Source: Novosphingobium sp. PC22D
GTDB taxonomy: Bacteria; Pseudomonadota; Alphaproteobacteria; Sphingomonadales; Sphingomonadaceae
Reading direction: 5' to 3'
NCBI RefSeq assembly: GCF_002556635.1
Contig: NZ_MWMO01000009.1
Span: forward strand, 62,001-126,000
Length of the DNA: 64,000 nucleotides
The position numbers were made by a program, and so were the translations under genes. Below the pieces are notes generated by a model. That model was not told where the DNA came from. It saw only the letters and a program-made list of their open reading frames with translations, and searched no databases. Shown here piece by piece: positions 57,880-64,000 of the stretch (within the stretch, counting starts at the first letter, position 1; each line of letters begins with the position of its first letter).

Positions 57880-59106
57880 TCAGAGGTCGATGAGGAGCCG
57901 CGTCGGGTCCTCGATCGCTTCCTTGATGATCTTGAGCGCGGTGACCGCCTCGCGGCCGTCGATCAGGCGGTGGTCGTAGGACAGCGCGACATACATCATC
58001 GGCTTGATCACGACCTCGCCGTTCACCGCGACCGGACGGTCCTCGATACGGTGAAGGCCGAGCACCGCCGACTGCGGCGGGTTGATGATCGGCGTCGACA
58101 TCAGCGAGCCGAACACGCCGCCGTTGGAGATAGTGAAGGTGCCGCCCTTCATGTCGTCCATGGTGAGCGTGCCGTCCTTGGCCTTCTTGCCGTAATCGGC
58201 GATCGCCCTTTCGATCCCGGCGAACGAGAGCTGGTCGCAGTCGCGCACGACCGGAACGACTAGTCCGTTCGGGGCCGAGACGGCGACCGAGATATCGACG
58301 TAGTCGTGATAGACGATCTCGTCGCCCTCGATATAGGCGTTGGCCGAGGGAACGTCCTTGAGCGCCAGGACCGAGGCCTTGGCGAAAAAGCTCATGAAGC
58401 CGAGGCGAATGCCGTGCTTCTTCTCGAATACGTCCTTGTACTTGTTGCGCGCCTCGATCACGGCGGACATGTCGACGTCGTTGAACGTCGTCAGCAGCGC
58501 GGCGGTATCCTGCGCGCTCTTGAGCCGCTTGGCGATCGTCTGGCGCAGGCGCGTCATCTTGACGCGCTCCTCGCGGCGCTCGCCCGCGGCGGAGGGCGCC
58601 GGGGCCGACGCGGTCGCGGCGGGTGAGGGCTCGGCGGTCTTCGCCTGCGCGGCGGCGATCACGTCTTCCTTGGTGATCCGACCGTCCTTGCCGGTGCCTT
58701 TCACCTTGGCCGGGTCGATGCCGTATTCGAGCACCGCGCGGCGCACCGCGGGCGAGAGCACTGTCGCACTGCCCGAGGCTTCCTCGGCGGGTGCGGAGGC
58801 CGGAGCGGGCGAGGGCGCCGGGGCGGGCTCGTCCTTCTTCGCGGTGGGTTTTGCGGCGGGCTTGCCTTCGCCTTCCTCGATCGTGGCAATGATCGCATCG
58901 ACGGTGACGGTATCGCCTTCGCCGAACTTCTGCTCGCCCATGACGCCCGCTTGCGGCGCGAGGACGTCGACCGCGACCTTGTCGGTCTCGAGGCTGGCGA
59001 TCGCCTCGTCAGCGGCGACGGCTTCTCCGGGCTGCTTCAACCATTGGCCGATGGTGGCCTCGGAAACGGATTCCCCGAGCGTCGGGACCTTGACTTCGAT
59101 CGACAT
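57880..59106 (-). CDS. sucB: 2-oxoglutarate dehydrogenase E2 (dihydrolipoyllysine succinyltransferase)
   Basis: 408 residues: an N-terminal lipoyl domain with K43 ([10 protein letters not shown]), a Pro/Ala linker, an E1/E3-binding domain ([20 protein letters not shown]), and a C-terminal trimer-forming catalytic domain with H379 and D383 (YDHRLIDG). Transfers succinyl groups to CoA. Single lipoyl domain, as expected for OGDH E2. Starts eight bp after sucA. Confidence 0.97.
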   Translation of the reverse strand: MSIEVKVPTLGESVSEATIGQWLKQPGEAVAADEAIASLETDKVAVDVLAPQAGVMGEQKFGEGDTVTVDAIIATIEEGEGKPAAKPTAKKDEPAPAPSPAPASAPAEEASGSATVLSPAVRRAVLEYGIDPAKVKGTGKDGRITKEDVIAAAQAKTAEPSPAATASAPAPSAAGERREERVKMTRLRQTIAKRLKSAQDTAALLTTFNDVDMSAVIEARNKYKDVFEKKHGIRLGFMSFFAKASVLALKDVPSANAYIEGDEIVYHDYVDISVAVSAPNGLVVPVVRDCDQLSFAGIERAIADYGKKAKDGTLTMDDMKGGTFTISNGGVFGSLMSTPIINPPQSAVLGLHRIEDRPVAVNGEVVIKPMMYVALSYDHRLIDGREAVTALKIIKEAIEDPTRLLIDL

Positions 59107-59114
59107 GAACTACC

Positions 59115-61955
59115 TCAAGCCTTCTGCTTGCGTCGGATTTCGGAGCGGACCGAGAGGCCCAGCGCGTCGGCGACGAGCGCCGCCTGCTCGGCCGCATGGC
59201 GTTTGGCGAGGCCGGTCGCGGGCGACGCGGCGACATGCCGCCCGGCATAGCGCACGCGTCCGACCTCGACGCCCGCCTGCTCGGCGGCGTCCTCGATCTG
59301 CGAGTTGACGAAGAACCATGCGCCGTTGTTGCGCGGTTCCTCCTGGCACCAGACCACTTCCTCGAGCTTCTTCATGCGCGAGAGGCGAAGCGCCAGCGGC
59401 TCGCCGGGGAAGGGGTAGAGCTGCTCGAGTCGGATGATCTGGACGTCTTCGATGCCCGCGGAATCGCGCGCCTCGATGAGATCGTAGGCCACCTTGCCCG
59501 AGCACAGGATGACCCGGCGGGTCTCCTCGTCGGCGGCGGGACTGGGGTCCGACAGGATGCGGAAGAAGTGCCCCTCGCCGACGAAGGCGTCGGCAGAGGA
59601 CTTCGCCATCGGGTGACGCAGCAGCGACTTGGGCGTCATGATCACCAGCGGCTTGCGGAACGGCCGGTGCATCTGGCGGCGCAGGACGTGGAAGTAGTTC
59701 GCCGGGCTGGTGATGTTGCAGACCTGGATGTTGTCCTGCGCGCAGAGCTGCAGGAAGCGCTCGAGACGAGCGGACGAGTGCTCGGGACCCTGGCCCTCGT
59801 AGCCGTGCGGCAGCAGCATCACCAGGCCGTTGGCGCGCAGCCACTTGGCCTCGGCGGCGGCGACGTACTGGTCGATGATGATCTGCGCGCCGTTGGCGAA
59901 GTCACCGAACTGCGCTTCCCAGAGCACGAGCGTCTTCGGGTCGGCGCTGGCATAGCCGTATTCGAAACCAAGCACGCCGTATTCCGACAGCGTCGAATCG
60001 AGCACTTCGAAGGTGCCGTGCGGCAGGCCGGCGAGCGGCACGTACTTGCGCTCGTCGTTCTGGTCGACCCAGACCGCGTGGCGCTGGCTGAAGGTGCCCC
60101 GCCCCGAATCCTGGCCCGAGAGGCGTACGTTGTAGCCTTCGGAGATGAGGCTGCCGAAGGCGAGCGCTTCGGCGGTGGCCCAGTCGATTCCCTCGCCCGA
60201 CTTGAACATCTCGCGCTTGGCGTCGAGCACGCGGCCCAGCGTGCGGTGAATGGTGACATCCTCGGGCACGGTGGTCAGCGTGCGGCCGAGACTGTCGAAC
60301 AGCTTCTGCTCGATCCCGGTCGGGATGTTGCGCCGCGCGGATTCGGGATCGATCGGCTTGTTGAAGCCGCTCCAGTGGCCGGCGAACCAGTCCGCCTCGT
60401 TGGCCTTGTAGCTCTTGGCGGCCTCGAACTCCTGGTCGAGATGCTCGATGAACTTGGCCTCGGTCTCCTCGACGAAGCCGGGTTCGATGACGCCTTCTTC
60501 CTCGAGCCGCTTGCCGTAGATCGCGCTGACCGGCGGATGCTTGCGGATCTTCGCGTACATCAGCGGCTGGGTGAAGCTGGGCTCGTCGCCCTCATTGTGG
60601 CCGAAGCGGCGATAGCACCACATGTCGATGACGACGTCGCGGCCGAAGGTCTGGCGATAGTCGATCGCGAGCTTGCAGCAGAAGGTGACCGCTGCCGGAT
60701 CGTCGCCGTTGACGTGCAGGATCGGCGCCTGCACGCCCTTGGCCACGTCCGACGGATAGGGCGAATTGCGCGCGAAATTCGGCGTCGTGGTGAAGCCGAT
60801 CTGGTTGTTGATGACGAAGTGGATACAGCCGCCGGTGTTGTAGCCGCGCACGCCCGAAAGGCCGAAGCACTCCCACACGATGCCCTGTCCGGCGAAGGCC
60901 GCGTCGCCGTGGATCAGTACGGGGAGCACTTCCTTGTGTCCGGCGTTGGGGCCGATGTCGTCTCCGATATCGTCGCGCAGGGTCTGGTAGGCGCGAACCT
61001 TGCCGAGCACGACGGGATCGACCGTCTCGAGGTGCGACGGGTTGGGCATAAGGCTCATGTGCACCTTGATCCCGTCGAACTCGCGGTCGGTGGAGGTGCC
61101 GAGGTGGTACTTCACGTCGCCCGAGCCGCCGACATCCTCGGGGTTGGCGGTGCCGCCCGAGAATTCGTGGAAGATCACCTTGTAGGGCTTGGCCATCACG
61201 TTCGCGAGAACGTTGAGGCGGCCGCGGTGGGCCATGCCGTAAACGATCTCGCGCACGCCGAGCTGGCCGCCGTACTTGATCACCGATTCGAGCGCGGGGA
61301 TCATCGCCTCGCCGCCGTCGAGACCGAAACGCTTGGTGCCGACGTACTTCTTGCCGAGGAACTTCTCGTACTGCTCGCCACGGATCACGGCCGAGAGCAT
61401 CGCCTTCTTGCCGTTGACGGTGAACTCGATCTCCTTGTCGGCGCCTTCCATGCGTTCCTGGAGGAAGCGGCGCTCCTCCACATCGGCGATATGCATGTAT
61501 TCGAGGCCAACGGTGCCGCAGTAGTTGTGGCGCAGGATCTCGACGAGCTCGCGCACCGTCGTCCATTCGAGGCCGAGGTTGCCGCCGACGTAGACCGGGC
61601 GGTCGAGCGCGGTGCCGGTGAAGCCGTGATATTCCGGTGTCAGGTCCTTGGGCAGTTCGCGGCTGGTCAGGCCCAGCGGATCGAGATTGGCGCCGAGGTG
61701 GCCGCGCACGCGATACGTGCGGATCAGCATCATGGCGCGGATCGAATCGGCCGCGGCTTCCTCGATCCGGCTCTCGTCGATCGCGACGCCCGACTTCTTG
61801 GCCGAGGTCTTCAGCGCCGATTGCAGGGTGGTGGGGTCGAGAGCCTGGGTGAGATCATCCTCGAATCCGCCGCCCACCTGGGGCCAGTTGGCGCGCTGCC
61901 AGCTCGGACCCGGCTGGGGGTCATCGGGAAGGAAATCGAAACTCTCGTCGCCCAT
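59115..61955 (-). CDS. sucA: 2-oxoglutarate dehydrogenase E1
   Basis: 946-residue thiamine-diphosphate decarboxylase, committing step of the second half of the TCA cycle. The N-terminus FDFLPDDPQPGPSWQRANWP is the peripheral segment that tethers the E2. The ThDP region includes GMAHRGRLNVLANV and the His-rich HGDAAFAGQGIV; the second domain carries QFGDFANGAQIIIDQY. Full length. Confidence 0.97.
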   Translation of the reverse strand: MGDESFDFLPDDPQPGPSWQRANWPQVGGGFEDDLTQALDPTTLQSALKTSAKKSGVAIDESRIEEAAADSIRAMMLIRTYRVRGHLGANLDPLGLTSRELPKDLTPEYHGFTGTALDRPVYVGGNLGLEWTTVRELVEILRHNYCGTVGLEYMHIADVEERRFLQERMEGADKEIEFTVNGKKAMLSAVIRGEQYEKFLGKKYVGTKRFGLDGGEAMIPALESVIKYGGQLGVREIVYGMAHRGRLNVLANVMAKPYKVIFHEFSGGTANPEDVGGSGDVKYHLGTSTDREFDGIKVHMSLMPNPSHLETVDPVVLGKVRAYQTLRDDIGDDIGPNAGHKEVLPVLIHGDAAFAGQGIVWECFGLSGVRGYNTGGCIHFVINNQIGFTTTPNFARNSPYPSDVAKGVQAPILHVNGDDPAAVTFCCKLAIDYRQTFGRDVVIDMWCYRRFGHNEGDEPSFTQPLMYAKIRKHPPVSAIYGKRLEEEGVIEPGFVEETEAKFIEHLDQEFEAAKSYKANEADWFAGHWSGFNKPIDPESARRNIPTGIEQKLFDSLGRTLTTVPEDVTIHRTLGRVLDAKREMFKSGEGIDWATAEALAFGSLISEGYNVRLSGQDSGRGTFSQRHAVWVDQNDERKYVPLAGLPHGTFEVLDSTLSEYGVLGFEYGYASADPKTLVLWEAQFGDFANGAQIIIDQYVAAAEAKWLRANGLVMLLPHGYEGQGPEHSSARLERFLQLCAQDNIQVCNITSPANYFHVLRRQMHRPFRKPLVIMTPKSLLRHPMAKSSADAFVGEGHFFRILSDPSPAADEETRRVILCSGKVAYDLIEARDSAGIEDVQIIRLEQLYPFPGEPLALRLSRMKKLEEVVWCQEEPRNNGAWFFVNSQIEDAAEQAGVEVGRVRYAGRHVAASPATGLAKRHAAEQAALVADALGLSVRSEIRRKQKA

Positions 61956-62074
61956 GACATGACCTTTCAGCGCCCAAAAATCGGCGCAAGTTCGAACAGG
62001 TTACCGGCGGGCTTCAGGATGCCGGTGTGACGTCTTGTGCCCGCCTTGTCGTTTCGCCCCCGCGAATGACGGGA

Positions 62075-62965
62075 TCAGGCAACTTCCTTGAGCAAACCCT
62101 CGAGGGTCACGCCCAGTTCCGACGGCGAGGGCGAGACGCGGATGCCCGCATCTTCCATCGCCGCGATCTTGTCCTCGGCGCCGCCCTGACCGCCCGAGAC
62201 GATCGCGCCGGCGTGGCCCATGCGGCGTCCCGGAGGGGCGGTGCGGCCCGCGATGAAGCCGACCATCGGCTTCTTGCGGCCGCGCTTGGCCTCGTCCTTG
62301 AGGAACTGCGCCGCTTCCTCTTCGGCCGAGCCGCCGATCTCGCCGATCATGATGATCGATTCGGTCGCGTCGTCGGCCAGGAACAGCTCGAGCACGTCGA
62401 TGAAGTTGGTGCCGTTGACCGGGTCGCCGCCGATGCCGACAGCGGTGGTCTGGCCGAGACCCGCGTTGGTGGTCTGGAACACCGCTTCATACGTGAGGGT
62501 GCCCGAACGCGAGACGACACCAACCGAGCCCTTAGAGAAGATGTTGCCGGGCATGATGCCGATCTTGCACTCGTTCGGCGTGAGCACGCCGGGGCAGTTC
62601 GGGCCGATCAGACGCGACTTCGAGCCGGTCAGCGCGCGCTTGACCGGGATCATGTCGAGCACCGGGATGCCTTCGGTGATGCAGATGATCAGCTCGATCT
62701 CGGCGTCGATCGCCTCGAGGATCGCGTCGGCCGCGCCCGCGGGCGGAACGTAGACGCACGAAGCGGTGGCGCCGGTCGCGGCCTTGGCCTCGTGAACCGA
62801 GTTGAACTGCGGCAGTCCGAGGTGCTCGGTGCCGCCTTTGCCGGGAGTCACCCCGGCGACCATCTTGGTGCCGTAGTCGAGCGCGGCCTGGGTGTGGAAC
62901 GAACCCGTCGAGCCCGTCATGCCCTGGGTGATGACCTTGGTGTTCTTGTCTACGAGGATCGACAT
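62075..62965 (-). CDS. sucD: succinyl-CoA synthetase alpha subunit
   Basis: 296 residues, CoA-binding and phospho-histidine subunit. [17 protein letters not shown], the [18 protein letters not shown] segment and [10 protein letters not shown] with the phosphorylated H251 are conserved. The beta-subunit gene sucC, normally just upstream, is absent: the neighbour on that side is mdh. It leads into sucA after 119 bp. Confidence 0.96.
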   Translation of the reverse strand: MSILVDKNTKVITQGMTGSTGSFHTQAALDYGTKMVAGVTPGKGGTEHLGLPQFNSVHEAKAATGATASCVYVPPAGAADAILEAIDAEIELIICITEGIPVLDMIPVKRALTGSKSRLIGPNCPGVLTPNECKIGIMPGNIFSKGSVGVVSRSGTLTYEAVFQTTNAGLGQTTAVGIGGDPVNGTNFIDVLELFLADDATESIIMIGEIGGSAEEEAAQFLKDEAKRGRKKPMVGFIAGRTAPPGRRMGHAGAIVSGGQGGAEDKIAAMEDAGIRVSPSPSELGVTLEGLLKEVA

Positions 62966-63031
62966 GGGTGCTTTCCTGTTTCCTGTCCTTGCCTGCCGCC
63001 CTTCGCGGGCTCGCTGCGTCCAAGGGAATTT

Positions 63032-63077
63032 GCGTGGATTGCGAAACTGGCGGGATGACTAGTCCGCTGATCCACGC
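63032..63077. other. inverted repeat between mdh and sucD
   Basis: gcgtggat at 63032-63039 and atccacgc at 63070-63077 pair perfectly with a 30-base loop that includes cggga. It could be a weak attenuator or processing stem in the mdh-sucD message. Confidence 0.3.
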
Positions 63078-63086
63078 CTGACGGAA

Positions 63087-64000
<914 letters not shown>

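Noticed and set aside
59196..62030. 944-codon open frame on the plus strand opposite sucA
   Set aside because: It mirrors sucA codon by codon; GC-rich third positions keep the complementary frame open. Its composition (Arg, Val, Asp, Gly runs) lacks any domain.

Overview
The window is chromosomal DNA from a high-GC alphaproteobacterium, most likely a sphingomonad (order Sphingomonadales; Novosphingobium or a close relative is an inference from protein style). Supporting signs are the GC-rich codon third positions, two large TonB-dependent receptors in 6 kb, YghU-type GST, POT, TorF-family and AEC genes, and a str-S10-spc-alpha ribosomal super-cluster. No rRNA operon, CRISPR array or intact mobile element is visible.

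Region 1 (1-9376) looks like one catabolic and uptake locus. It holds a PLP-dependent serine/threonine-type dehydratase (5' end outside the window), an ornithine-cyclodeaminase-family reductase translationally coupled to an alpha/beta-hydrolase, and then, divergently, a POT peptide transporter, a dipeptide epimerase, a secreted S41 peptidase and a siderophore-type TonB receptor. An 11-bp inverted repeat lies between the two arms. Together they suggest import of a peptidic compound, cleavage, epimerisation of D-residues and deamination of an unusual amino acid (inference). Region 2 (9377-12924) has a decayed integrase next to tRNA-Gln(UUG) and a second TonB receptor. Region 3 (12945-22279) is mixed metabolism: a GST, an FkbH-type HAD protein with an SGNH-like C-terminus, an MDR-type dehydrogenase, ilvE with an unusual leader containing an 18-codon ORF, an MFS transporter, a LuxR-type response regulator and small unknown proteins.

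Region 4 (22774-45561) is the ribosomal core: rpsL-rpsG-fusA-tuf, an HNH nuclease gene, then rpsJ-rplC-rplD-rplW-rplB-rpsS-rplV-rpsC-rplP-rpmC-rpsQ-rplN-rplX-rplE-rpsN-rpsH-rplF-rplR-rpsE-rpmD, an inserted lipoprotein/GNAT pair, rplO-secY-adk, an inserted secreted SRPBCC gene, and rpsM-rpsK-rpoA-rplQ. Most junctions overlap or are only a few bases long. Exceptions are a structured 246-bp rpsJ-rplC spacer and a promoter-palindrome-terminator-promoter module before rpsM. S12 carries Arg at the position homologous to the streptomycin-resistance residue Lys88.

Region 5 (45639-56380) holds envelope and accessory genes: an S9 prolyl oligopeptidase, two tandem glycine-zipper paralogues, a cytochrome P450, a TRIC-type channel, an M49-like metallopeptidase, a TorF-type porin with an unknown partner gene behind a 28-bp palindrome, an AEC transporter, a VOC protein and a TonB-C-like periplasmic protein. 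Region 6 (56457-64000, minus strand) is the TCA-cycle operon mdh-sucD-sucA-sucB-lpdA, with no sucC at its usual place between mdh and sucD.
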